A stretch of DNA of 64,000 nt from contig OZ024829.1 in the NCBI GenBank assembly GCA_964016985.1, positions 73,478,110 to 73,542,109 on the forward strand, read 5' to 3'. The number at the start of each line of letters is the position of its first letter. Position 1 is the first letter of the stretch. The notes under the pieces were generated by a model that did not search any database, was not told where the DNA came from, and worked only from the letters and a program-made list of their open reading frames with translations. This document shows, in pieces, positions 46,274 through 57,925 of this stretch. Made by a program: the position numbers and the translations under genes. The DNA is from Anodontia alba. Its lineage: Eukaryota; Mollusca; Bivalvia; Lucinida; Lucinidae.

Positions 46274-49242
46274 GTCCCCAGCCTTTTCGAAGAAAAGCGA
46301 GGGGACATAGTATTCGGCTTTCCGTGGTGCATGGTTCTGATTTTATAGTAGGTACCTTGTGAGGGCAACTCCTACAGTTTTTAGCTCACCTGAGCTCTGC
46401 TCAGGATGAGCTATTGTGATCACTTTTCGTCCGTCCGTACGTCCGTCCGTTAACATTTTCAAACGACTTCTCCTCTGAAGCCGCTGAGCCAATTTTGCTC
46501 AAATTTCATATGGAGCCTCCTTAGGGTGGGGGAACGAAAAATTGCTAAAATGGTTGCGGTCCATTGACCAAGATGGCCGCCACGCCCATATATGGTAAAA
46601 ACCTTTAAAAATCTTCTCCTCCAGAACCTAGAATGCCTTGTGGCTGAACCTTTGCAGGAATCATCGGGGACGGGAGGTCTACCAAAATTGCTAAAAGAAT
46701 TATCGTACGTTGAGGTTTGACCTTTTTACGGCAAGGTCAAGTTTGCTTCCCTATGCATTTGTATGGCAAAAACCTTTAAAAATCTTCTTCTCCAAAACTG
46801 AGCATGCCTTATGGCTGAATCTCTGCATATATCTTCGGGAACAGGAGGGCTATCAAAATTGCTAAAATAATGGTCGTACATTGACATTTGACCTTTTTAC
46901 GTTAAGGTCAATTTTGCTTCCTTATGCATTTGTATGGGAAAAATGTTCAGAATTTCAAACAACTTCTCCTCTGGAGCCTCTGGGCCAATTTTGCTCAAAT
47001 TTCATATGGAGCCTCCTTAGGTAGGGGGAACAAAAGGTTGCTAAAATGGTCACGGTTCAGTGACCAAGATGGCCGCCATGCCCATATATGGTAAAAACCT
47101 TTAAAAATCTTCTTCTCTAGAACCGAGGATGCTTTGGGGCTGAATGTTTGCATAAATCATCGGGGACAGGGGGTCTACTAAAGTTGCTAAAATAATGGTC
47201 ATACATTGACATTTGACCTTTTTACGGCAAGGTCAAGTTTGCTTCCTTATGCATTTGTATGGGAAAAAATGTTTAAAAATCTTATTCTCCAAAACCGAGG
47301 ATGGCTTGTGGCTGAATCTTTGCATATATCATCTGGAATGGGTGGTCTACCAAAGTTGCTAAAATAATTGTCATACATTGACATTTAACCTTTTTACGGC
47401 GAGGTCAAGTTTGCTTCTGTATGCATTTGTATGGGCCCCATACATTTGTATGGAAAAAATGTTGATAATTTCAAATGGCTTTTCCTCTGACGCCTCCGGG
47501 CCAGTGTTGCTCAAATTTCATGTGGAGCTTCTGTGGGCAGGAGAATGAAAGATTGCTAAAATGGGTATGGTCCATTGATCAAAATGGCTTGCATGCCCAT
47601 ATATGGTAAAAACCTTTAAAAATCTTCTTCTCCATAACCAAATAAGCCCTGGTTTGCACAAATTATGGGGGACAGGAGATCTACCAAAGTTGCTAAAATG
47701 ATGATTCTGTGTTGATATTTGAGCTTTTTACCTCCAAGGTCAAATTTGCTTCCCCTTTTGTATGGGCCATATACATTTATATTGAAAGTATCGAAGTGAC
47801 TTGTAGATCAACAGTAGTTAAAATTGTTCTGATTGGAAATCTAAGATGGCCATCATCTGATTTATATTTATAATATTTCCCTGCCACTGTGCTGTTTACA
47901 TGTATAAAATCATGATTCTTCAGAAACCACTTTCCACCAAATTTCACATTGATCCTTCTGTTGAAATGTGATTGATAGATTGATATTTTCATTAGTTGCG
48001 ATGATAGGATTGGAAAAATGTTGCATAACATCTGCATGTCTGCAGTGGCTATGTCACTCAGGTGAGCGAATCGTGGCCCGTGGGCCTCTTGTTAACCAAT
48101 TCTGAAATTTTACAGGTGTCTTCATCATGGTCTGAAGATGTGCATGTGCTTTTTACAGAATCCTTAAATTATTTTTTTTTTACTTAATTTTTTGCATGGT
48201 TCTGAGTTTGTAGTGGGGACCTTGTGAGCGCAACTTCTCCTACAGTTTGATACCGATCCTTCTGAAACTTCACATTTACCTTAATCATGGACTGAAGATA
48301 TGCATGTGCCTTTTAGAGAATCTTGAAATAATTTTTTTCAAATTTTTCACATTTTTAACTTAAACTTTTTTCATGCTTCAGTACTATGAAAGTGTATATG
48401 TTGTAGGTACCTTGTGAGCACAACTCCTCCTACAGTTTTAAACTTTTAAACAGTTTTAAATGTGATCCTTTTGAAACTTTACAGATGTTTTAATCATGCT
48501 CTGAAGATATGCATGTGTTTTTTACAGAATCCTTAAGTTAATTTTTTTCACTTTTTTCACATTTTTAACTTAGACTTTTTTGCATTGCTCCAAGTTTGTA
48601 GTGGGGACCTTGTGAGCGCAACTCCTCCTACAGTTTTATACCGATCCTTCTGAAACTTCATCAGCATGTGGTTTTTACAAAATCTTGATATAATTTTTTT
48701 TCAAATTTTTCACATTTTTAACTTAGACTTTTTTTCATGCTTCAGTACTATGAAAGTGTATATGTAGTAGGTACCTTGTGAGTGCAACCTCCTAGAGTTT
48801 TATACCATTCCCACTGAAACTATACAGAAGCATATGCTTTTTACAGAATCTTGAAGTTGCTTCTTCTTTTTTTCTTTTTTTTTTTAACTTTTTTCACATT
48901 TTTAACTTTTTACATAGACTTTTTTCATGCTTCAATACTATGAAAGTGCATATAGTAGTTGGTACCTTGTGAGCACAACTTCTCTCACAGCTTTAAGCAA
49001 TTGCTTCTGAAACTTTGCAGACATTTTGCTTGAGGTCTGAGGATATACGTGTGCTCTTGGAATCTTGAAATTATGTTTTTGATTTTTTTTTTTTTTTTTG
49101 ATTTTTTCCACATTTTTAGCTTCAATTTTTTTACTTAGGTAAGTGATACAGGACCAATGGTCCTTTGGTTAACTTACTCATTTTTAACAGCTCAAATAAA
49201 AATAAGGCGGGGGACATAAATTCCCTGTGGAATTTGCTTGTT
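46274..49242 (+). mobile_element. Helentron-like element e, hosting element a6
   Basis: It starts GTCCCCAGCCTTTTCG, a 5' hairpin (46276-46304) closed by CGAGGGGAC. It has ~190-bp monomers ('accttgtgagcgcaactcct', 'gaagatatgcatgtgc'). It ends GGGGGACAT, hairpin AAATTCC-CTGT-GGAATTT (49218-49235) and GCTTGTT. A remnant of an a-type 3' end (TAAGTGATAC and hairpin AGGACC-AAT-GGTCCT) sits inside at 49133-49172. The element ends 84 bp before the RasGRF exon. Confidence 0.7.
46382..48092 (+). mobile_element. Helentron-like element a6 (1.7 kb), complete ends
   Basis: The 5' end is TAGCTCACCTGAG with hairpin GAGC-TCT-GCTC and 'cgtccgtccgtacgtccg'. The internal repeats are about 200-250 bp ('ggtaaaaacctttaaaaatc', 'gacctttttacggcaaggtc'). 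The last part carries a diverged 'tagatcaacagtagttaaaa' monomer. The 3' end is TCAGGTGAGC (48058-48067), hairpin GGCCC-GT-GGGCC (48075-48086) and CTTGTT. Deleting it rejoins an e monomer at 'acagtttt|taacc'. Confidence 0.75.
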
Positions 49243-49325
49243 AAGTTCAGAAGGTTTGGAATTTTTTGTTTGGTGCAGTACTTACTTTTTTCCTGCTTCA
49301 AACAATAATATTTTACCTTTTCCAG

Positions 49326-49408
49326 TGTATTGAGAATCTTCACTACAGTGATTTGTTGAACAGCTCCATGAGTGAATCATCTTCAGTCACTATGCCCCAG
49401 TCTGTGAG
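49326..49408 (+). CDS. RASGRF: RasGRF-like exon: linker after the second PH domain (partial)
   Basis: This is the next exon of the same gene, 23.4 kb downstream. It is bounded by 'ttttaccttttccag' and GAG|gtaaga. It begins in phase 0 with TGT and encodes 27 residues starting CIENLHYSDLL and ending SVTMPQSV, plus two bases. The vertebrate RasGRF segment that follows DISQ begins with a Cys, has Asn at position 4, Leu at 10 and a V-T-x-P core at 21-24. All of these match without a gap. It joins the PH domain to the Ras-exchange-motif (REM) region. A Helentron-like element ends only 84 bp upstream. The REM and CDC25-type catalytic exons were not seen and should lie beyond 64000. Confidence 0.85.
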
Positions 49409-50568
49409 GTAAGACTTATCATATTCCAGAAAACACCCGTAGGGCATAAAGTGTACACTCTATTATCTTTTGTACCTGAGTTTATCCCTGTTTTTGGCGA
49501 TTTCAAGAGTAAACTCAGGTATCGAGATGTATTTCCTGCTATGTACATGTGTGTTTTATTACTATAGTCAAGAAACTGCAGCTACGCGAGTAAACACTAT
49601 GTAACCCGATATCTCAAAAGCCAGGTGTGGAAGAGCTTCTTTTTTTTAAAGTTTTTTTCTTTTAAATTGTAGAATATTTTTGTGTCCATAGTTCAATCCC
49701 CAGGAAATTGAAGTTTCAATCGATTTTCTACGTTGAAAAATAAGTATTTTTCATCGGCAGAATCAATGGGATTTATAGTAGATCGATACAGACAATTTCA
49801 ACAAGTAGCCACTTAACAACCAATAGTGTGTCATACCGACAAATAATAGTTCCAAATTCATTGAATAAGAAAGAAAAACGAGTTCTTGTGAGAAAACTGC
49901 AGTTTTTATCATTTAAACTTAATAATTCATATAAATGCTTCCATAAATGAATCAATAAAAACTAGCAATGAAATGACATATTGATATACTATGCCATTGA
50001 TAACTGCTTGCGCATGCTCCCTAATCTAGATTGACAGGTGTCGCTATATTTAGAACTGAACAACAAACACACACACATGAAGTTTTTAATTGTGTCAACA
50101 GATCTTAATTGCTTTAGTCTTTCCATATTCGTTTTCATGTGACAAGCACTTTTATCCAGGCTGGCCCATTTTTCCTGTGTCACTTTAGCAGCAGAAATGC
50201 CCCTTTTCAACCATCTAATTGTTGTTGTTTTTTTGTTAGTCTTTTTTTACTAATTTATCATGATTTTTTTCCAAAGTCAGAAATTCCTGCCTTTCAAATC
50301 ATTATTTTCAAGCTTAGCAAGTGCTGCTGCTGCCAAGAAAATAATTTGAACCCCAGAAGCACTGCTGAAAATTCTAGAGCAGATGCCGATCTAACTGTTT
50401 TCAGTATTGAACAGTGAAAATAAGGCTGAACTTTTCATGCCCAGCAGATGATTTACATGTAATACCACGCCTTATTTACACTGGACAATAAGAAAACAAA
50501 AATGAAATGCCATCTGCTGAATGTGCTAAGTGCTAAGTGATATGGCTTTTTGTAACATACATGTACTG
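49409..50568. other. Intron after the second RasGRF exon; unrecognised
   Basis: No array or further exon was identified. The frames at 49773-49955 (-), 49989-50210 (-) and 50139-50417 (+) show no domain. Confidence 0.45.
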
Positions 50569-50829
50569 AAGCTTGAAGGTTTTTGTTTTTTTTTTTATTT
50601 GGGTTTTATGGCCCTAACAAGAATATTTCACTTATATCGAGCTGATCATTTATCAAAGGTGGGCGAAAATCAGAGAACCCAGAGAAAAACCACCTGACAA
50701 TCCTTAAGTAGAAATTGGGTATCCCACGTGTGACCCGAGCGAGGCTTGAGCCACAGCGGTGAGAAACCTAATGGATTAAGAGTCACGTCTCCTATTCACT
50801 AGGCTATGGGGGCGCGCAAAGCTTGAAGG
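50569..50829 (-). mobile_element. tRNA-derived SINE S2 with 11-bp target duplication
   Basis: AAGCTTGAAGG flanks the insert at 50569-50579 and 50819-50829. On the minus strand the head reads 'ccatagcctagtgaatagga', whose TAGCCTAGTGA resembles a Pol III A box. 'ggctcaagcct' is a degenerate B box. A conserved middle follows ('ctctgggttctctgattttc'), then a T/A-rich tail (50580-50598 on +). The low divergence of the target duplication suggests a fairly young insertion. Confidence 0.8.
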
Positions 50830-50930
50830 GTATCGGGAATCGCAAATTAAACTGTAAGGTCAAGCCGATGAGAACAGATGTCATGAATTTGTCACTACAT
50901 TTGTTGCATACTCTCGCTTTGTCATATTTT

Positions 50931-51440
50931 TATACCCCGCCACACAATAGTGGCGGTGTATTATGGTTTCACGTTGGTCGTCCGTGTGTCCGTCCGTCCG
51001 TCCGTTTGTCCCTCCGTCCTTCCATTTTTTGTTTCCGGATGATAACTTGAGTAAACATCGATGGATTTTCACTAAACTTGGTATGTGGATTGATATTGTA
51101 GAGATCTGGCTTGGGATGGCTAATGGGCAAATTTCGTCAACTATTTACGGTGTTATCTGCCCAAGACACGCCCATATTTTCGTTTCCGGAGTATAACTTG
51201 AGTAAATAACAAGGGATTTTCACTAAACTTGCTATATGCATTGACATTAAGGAGATCTGGTTTGGGGTTGCTAATGGGCAAATTTCGTCACATTTTTACG
51301 GAGTTATCTGCCCGAGACACGCCCATATTTCCGTTTCAGGATGATAACTTGAGTAAATAACAAGGGATTTTCACCAAACTTGCTATATGCATTAAGGAGA
51401 TCTGGTTTGGGATTGCTAATGGGCAAATTTCGTCAAATTT
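50931..51440 (+). mobile_element. 'ATACCCCGC' tandem-repeat element, copy 2
   Basis: The 5' end is ATACCCCGCCACACAATAG with GTGGCGGTGTAT closing a short hairpin. (CCGT)n follows, then three ~147-bp monomers ('gataacttgagtaaataac', 'gggcaaatttcgtca', 'gacacgcccatattt'). The array is cut at 51436 by an S1 element. Confidence 0.7.
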
Positions 51441-51582
51441 ACCTAACCTTACTTTTACTGGGCAGCTTAGTCCTCTAAGTGGTTAACCAGTGTGTGCACA
51501 TTCTTTCGCCAGAAACTGACAACTGCCCTTCTTACATGACAGCGGAAGGGAGAGAATGACCATAAAAAGTACTTCATGATCA
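51437..51582 (-). mobile_element. SINE-like element S1, minus strand, tail missing
   Basis: The reverse complement gives 'gatcatgaagtactttttat', 'tggttaaccacttagaggac' and 'gcccagtaaaagtaaggtta', then stops in host repeat before the expected 'ctcaacacaaac' tail. Loss of the 3' tail is unusual for a retrotransposed copy and suggests later deletion or recombination. Confidence 0.65.
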
Positions 51583-52719
51583 AATCTTTATGATATAATG
51601 TTGCTGACTCGATGAGGGTCAAACCTGTAACCTAATCACAAGTTCAAGGTAGGGCAGTAACAAAATTATTACATGTATGAAAACTCCATAAAGCATGCTT
51701 TTTCTACCACAAAATGAAGCATAACATAAGTTTATTTTGTATTAAAGCATTTTGTATTTACAAAAAGGTTATTAGTCATTGGAATCTGTACATGTGAGTT
51801 TTGTATATCTGTTAACAGTGATGGATAAAAGATTTTACAGCAATTTTACAGCACTTCTTTTGAAGAAAAGCATTATAATCAATGTATTGTGAATGAAAAA
51901 ATAAAAAGTGCAAGACTTAGAATTCAACTTTTTGATTTGCTTATATTCTATTGAAATACATGTAATCAAAAGAGACCACTAATCTTCTGTCCAAACCACT
52001 GAAATCAGCAATCACATTTCCATGGACTATTAAAGTTATTTAGACTATTCCATTTTACATGTAAAACACAAAAACTAAGTACATTGTATATGTATTTCTA
52101 ATCCATAATTTAAATTCACTAATGAACTAGCTTTATAGTTATGTTGCCTCAGAGTAGCTCTATAAATGACTGAACTTTTTGGTTTCAAAGCAATAAAGCA
52201 ACTTCTTTTATAATATCTTAATTGATACCATTTTGTATCCATGGCAACAAATTCTTCTGTGAATCTGTTATGCATATTTAATTTCAAAGGTCTCTAAGCA
52301 CACTCCGAATGCTATGAAAGACTACGAACCAAAAATTGGTTTAAGTTATATTCTATGTTCTCATTTGTTTTAAAAGTTTCTAAGTACAGTAATCTCCATA
52401 CATATATGAACTGAAATAAGTTTAAGTCTATATTCTACGAACTGTTCCACACGGAAAAATGTTAAGTCCACACTGGCACAGTTTTATGAAGTAATCCGTT
52501 CAGAGTGTGGAGATTGCTCCGTTTGTTTGTAGACAGCTACGAATATATTTCTACATATGTACAGAAATTTGTTCGTAAATACGCAGATTTCCGCAAACCT
52601 TTGTAACAAACTACAAGAATATACGCAATCTTCGGACAAAATTACGCAAAAATACGAAAGAATCCACTCATTAACGAAGAGAACTGTTCGTAGTTTTCGT
52701 AAATTTGAGGTACAGGCAG
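51583..52719. other. Unrecognised AT-rich DNA
   Basis: No repeats or coding signals beyond chance frames. Confidence 0.45.
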
Positions 52720-52744
52720 TAAAACATATTTTAACAAGTAATAC

Positions 52745-54372
52745 TTAACCCAGAGTTCTCACTAGGATTTTGAAAGTAGGAGTTTAAGAATCCATCTCTG
52801 AGAAAAGTTGGAGTTAAAATTGAAAAATAGGAGTTTGACCTAGAAAACTTGGAGTTTTCGGCTAAATATGAAAACTTAATATTTAAGGACATTGTCTGGA
52901 CAACTTCATTTTTCAACATAGTTAACCTTGACCACTGAGTGTCTGGTAAGGACCCAAAAGCTTTTGGGGCTTAGGAAATAGTGACAGGACTTCCATTAAC
53001 TTCCAGACTCTGGAAGTCCAGACTTCCTACCCCTCAAATTTGGAAGTCCCACAGGAAAATCTAGAAGTCCCACTTTTTTTCCCTGCTGCGGTGGTCTGCC
53101 CTTTCTTTAGTAGAACAGAGGTTCTTAATTCAGTATCACACAGAATCATCATGATATACACTTCTCCTAGATGTGTTTTAAACATATCCTTATCGCTTAT
53201 TAAAATTCGATAGCATCTTTTTGGAAAGCCTGTACTTGTATGTCGGACCTTAGAGAACACATCAACATTGGTCCAACTTCGCGTTCGTTTCAAAGCCCAG
53301 AGAAAGAAAAAAAGAAAAGAAAATACATGAGAGAAAACACCCAAAACATGTTTTCTTAAAAACAAACTATGCTGAAATTATTTTGCAGAAATGTATTTAA
53401 TGAAATATTTGCTCGGATTGAAGCTGATCAGCACGAGCGAGCGAGTTGCTTACTTCACAAAAATTGCGGGAAAACGGCTCCGACTCGTGCAACAACAAAC
53501 AAATAAACGGCAGCTCTCGATGAGTTACCAACAGCAATACGTTCGTTCGCGGAGAATAGCAAGCAAAACCATCGCAATTCGCCTATAATTAGACTTACTT
53601 TGCGTCTTTTCCGCGCTGGTAAACAGCACAGCCGGAACAAGGATACGAATTTAGAAACGGGTTTTCCAAAAATTTTGACGAAAAATATGTTTTCTTCTCG
53701 TTTGAAAAATTGCTTTTGTTGTCATGACAAACATAAGCTTCTAAATTCGAATAGATTTAAATTTGCGTTCTGTGCATAATTGTTATTTATTTATTTAATT
53801 TCACTCGGTAACTCCCGGAAGTGTTGAGGTGTTTTCAGATGACACACGTTCTTAGCAAAATAATAATTTAAGATTTTAAGACGTGAATATTTAAAAATAA
53901 TAATGACTTCATAATTATAATTTCACCGAATATTTTCGGGTGTCGCAGAAGAAAGTTTGATTATACAAACATCAATTTATCAACTCAGCACGCGTGACAA
54001 ATACACACAGTGATCATGCAGCCATTAAAAGGGTGCCGCGACGCTTGACATCGATGTCAATAAAACGGAAAGTGGGACGTCCTTAAAGCTCAGTCAACAC
54101 AGGTAGCGAATTTCCAATAAGTAGGCGGGGCAAACATCATACAACTCGTTAAAAGTGGGCGGGCTTTTTGACAATTTTTGGACATCTCGGGTATCGATTT
54201 CGACGGACAAAAGAAATTTCGGAAGTCCGGGGTACGTCTTTGAAGTTCAGTTTGGACGTCTGGTGGCAATTGAGCGTAAATAAGAATCCTCAGAAGGAAA
54301 TTTTACGCGTACAAAAGCAAAAATAGGCGTAAAAATACGCCGGATTCGGCGTTTCCGAGAACTCTGTTAACC
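52745..54372. mobile_element. hAT-like non-autonomous element 2 (1.6 kb)
   Basis: The tips CAGAGTTCTC (52751) and GAGAACTCTG (ending 54366) are inverted. TTAACC flanks both (52745-52750 and 54367-54372). Excision of one TTAACC rebuilds exactly the sequence of the inverted ITR partner, which confirms a 6-bp duplication. 'ggagttt' words repeat near the left end and 'gcgtaaa' words near the right end. The core (53360-53640) is rich in CpG. No transposase motif was found. Confidence 0.7.
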
Positions 54373-54438
54373 TATGGATAAGAGATTGCCCTGCTCCGCT
54401 CATTTGTATTGTTTTATGCTACAAAGAAACTGAACACA

Positions 54439-57400
54439 CCCATACCGAAAAAAAGTACAAAATAAGCACATTTTTGGAATACAAAATAAGCACAAAACAG
54501 GCACAAAATAAGTATACCTTTTTTGTATAGAAATGGCCCACTATCTGAAACATGGGCCAAACTGATACAAAATAGGTACATCTATAGAATATACCTATTT
54601 TGTACTTTAAGCTTCTTATATCTTTACATGTACCTAAAAAGTACTCTGTGTGCCTAGAATGTACCCGGTGTACCAGCAGTGCCTATAATGTACCTGAAAT
54701 ACCTAAAATGTGCCTGGGTACCTAGACTGTACCTGGTGTACCCTGTATGTACCCACAGTACCTAAAATGTACCTGAAAAACCTAAAATGTGCCTGTGACC
54801 CTAGACTGTACCTTGTGTACCCTATATACCTAAAATGTACCTGGTGTACTCTGAAATGCCTATAGTACCTAACATATACTTGAAATACCTAAAATGTGCC
54901 TGGGTATCCAGAATGTACTTGGTGTACCCTGTAATGTACCTGCAGTAATTAAAATGTACCTGGTATATCCTGAATGTGCCTGCAGTGCCCAAAATGTACC
55001 TGAGATACCTAAAATGTGCCTGGGTACCTAGAATGTACCTGGTATACCCTGTATGTACCTACAGTACCTAAAGTGTACCTGATGTACCCTATATATACCT
55101 ATAGTACCAAAAATGTACCTGAAATATCAAAAATGTGCCTGGGTACCTAGAATGTACCCGTACTTCACTGTACATGTACTTACAACAAACATCATATGTA
55201 CCTTAAATGTACTCCATGTGCCTTATATGTGCCAAAGGTACCTAATATGTGCTCAAAGTGCCTAATATGTACCCAGAAGTACATTTTAGGTACACAGTTT
55301 CAGGTACATTTAAACACACTATAAAATGTGCCTAAAATGAACCTGAGGTAGATAGATAACATTATTGACCAATCACATTTCACCTACCTGATGTTTGCAG
55401 GTACATTATGGGCACCTACTTGCCGCATAATTATTGAAATAATGTTGAAGGGCTGTAAAACCAAACTGATGCAGATGAAAGAACAAAAAGTTATCCCCTT
55501 TTGAGCTCTTTTTTGCTATTCCAACTGTTCTTTACCTTTTACTATTTTTATAGTGAGGCCTGCTGGCTTAGTCAGCTACAGATTAGATTCCTATCATGGC
55601 AATGAAGAGGTTACAAAATTGATGCCTGTCATGGCCACATATCACTGAAATAATTTCTAAACCCATTGTGTGTATAAAACAAAATTTGTATGTGCAACTA
55701 GTTCTGGATATCAAAAACTGAATTATGGACATTTATTATAATAATAAAAATAAAACATGAATTATGGATTTATTCTACTGACCGTTCTAAGGCGGTTGTT
55801 CAGGTGTTAGTCTTACTCTTTGTTGCTTTGTGGTTTATTCTACAAGGCAATTTGTTCTACATCTTGCCTTGTGTTATTTTATTCTTGTGTTTTTCAGTCC
55901 TTTTAGCATTGCGATTACCTCGCTTGGGGAAGAGAGAGCTAATCTTAGTGCCTTTCATATATTTGTTCAATTTGCACTTGTTTGGTTTTGTCTGTTTCCT
56001 CTTCCTCTTGGTGTCTGGGAAAGGCTGCAACTTGTGATTGTGGCACTCCCTAAACTTCTCTTAACTTTTTTGGACTAAATATTTGCTGAGAACACCATAA
56101 ATACATGTATAGGAAATCATTTTCGGTGTCTGAGACAAGAATTGTCCACTCCTCAACACAGCTTGCCACTTGACATCATAATCATATCCTATTTGAATTC
56201 AATGAAAGACTTTTGAAAGCACTGCAAATTTAAATATATACACATCCTGTATTAAGACTCACATACTTGACTTTTATTCCTTGAAATTAGTACATCCAAT
56301 CTTTAATTCAGCTCACAAGCATGATAGAGGACTTCAGTATTATTAAGGGCTTATCATAAACCAATAAAATGCATTTTACTTACAATTTCTATTAACAGAC
56401 AGTCTGACTGCTAAATTTTTCAGTCACAGATCCATGGAAAATGAAATATACACTTGAACAGATGTCACAGAGTGGAAAATGCAATGAAAGTAGTAGCATC
56501 TGTACAAACTTGTATATGCATGCTTCTTTAAACGTAGTAAAAATAAATTCTCCTTACCTTAATACATGACCTAACATATTATATTAAGTTAAATCCTTCA
56601 CATATTCTACATGTTTACTGCTCTATCTCTGTCTCTAAAATGGGCATTTCGGCACTGATCCAGATGTTTTTGGTCCAAGTATGTGGTCATAAATCTGATT
56701 TTCCTCAGAAAAATGTGTTACTGATTTAGAAGGGACATTATAAAATCATTATAATCCTTCAAGTGGTTCATAGGCACATTATTGGTACATTGGTTATGTC
56801 ACCAAGATAAGACAAAATAAAACATTCTTTGTGTTGCTTTATACTTAATAACATTATAACATGTCATAATAATTAATTAAATAAAATTCTACAAGTTAAG
56901 TTTGATAGTTTACTCTAAGAAACATAAATTTAGAAAAGTTAGAAAATATAACAAAAACAACAACAACAAAAAAGAAAAATTCAAGGGTATTATTACGCAA
57001 AATCCTATTTGTTTTTTGTCCAGAATGATACACATTTTCTAGTGCATTTTCTATATTTGTTAAAAGAAAAAAAAAAACTACAAAAAGCATATTTTCCTTG
57101 TCATTTTAAATATAGCATATATAAGTACAGCATTATATATAAAATTAAATTAGATTGCCATTTTAACCTCATAATCTTAACATGTAACATACATGTATAT
57201 GAGTGTTTGGGCTTCCTGACTATTTTCTGATTGCCCTTCAAAATCATACTTTTTACAGATAAAATGTGTGAAGGAGTATTATGTAGGCAATGCATTTCAT
57301 ATATTTGTCCTTTTTCGACAGTACACTTAATATTAAATTTTTGTTTAGTTAGGAACTCATCTTCATTCTTCAAAAAAAATGCTAAGTCCACACAAAAGCA

Positions 57401-57782
57401 CAAAAAAGGCACACATAAAAATGACTAAGTTCTTTTGAGTAGCAAAGTTGAATTTCAAAGTTCTCAAAAGCCACATAATAGATACACTGCAAAAATCTAA
57501 GTTCTCATAAGTACATTAAAGGCACATCAAAAAATGACAAAGTCCAAATCAGGTACACAATAAGCACACTGGAACAATGTTAAGTTTTTACGGGTACATA
57601 GCAGGCACAATGAAAAATGACTAAGTCTGAATAAGCACAAAAAAGGCACATTAAAAATTCATAAGTTCTCAATCAGGTACAAAATAAGTATACCTATTGT
57701 GTGCCTAAATCCTAAAGGCACATAATAAGTACAAAATAGGTACATATTTATGTACCTATTATGTACCTTATTTTGGTATGGG
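54439..57782. mobile_element. Element C, copy 2 (3.34 kb)
   Basis: It is near-identical to copy 1 from end to end (CCCATACCGAAAAAAAGTAC ... TTATTTTGGTATGGG), and the flanks are unrelated, so the two copies moved separately. The GTACC-word array spans about 54600-55350. The right-flank base pair of a 2-bp duplication is not clean here (CA at left, G then CA at right). The short frames seen in copy 1 are shifted here. Confidence 0.75.
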
Positions 57783-57925
57783 GCATGAACAAAACAGCAG
57801 GAAAGGTGAAGTTATATAGGTATGCCTCAATGGACCTTCTGGATTAAGACGCGAGCCATTTTTCTTTGGAAGGTTTAAGTATAGAAGAAAATAGCACATT
57901 ATCCATAGGTTAAGTATTACTTGTT

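Larger units (their letters stand above)
25896..49325 (+). other. 23.4-kb intron of the RasGRF-like gene
   Basis: Both exons are phase-compatible and carry adjacent parts of one protein, so everything between is intron. It is filled with satellites, Helentron-like elements, SINEs, a hAT-like element and MITEs. I found no other exon-like segment inside it. Confidence 0.8.
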
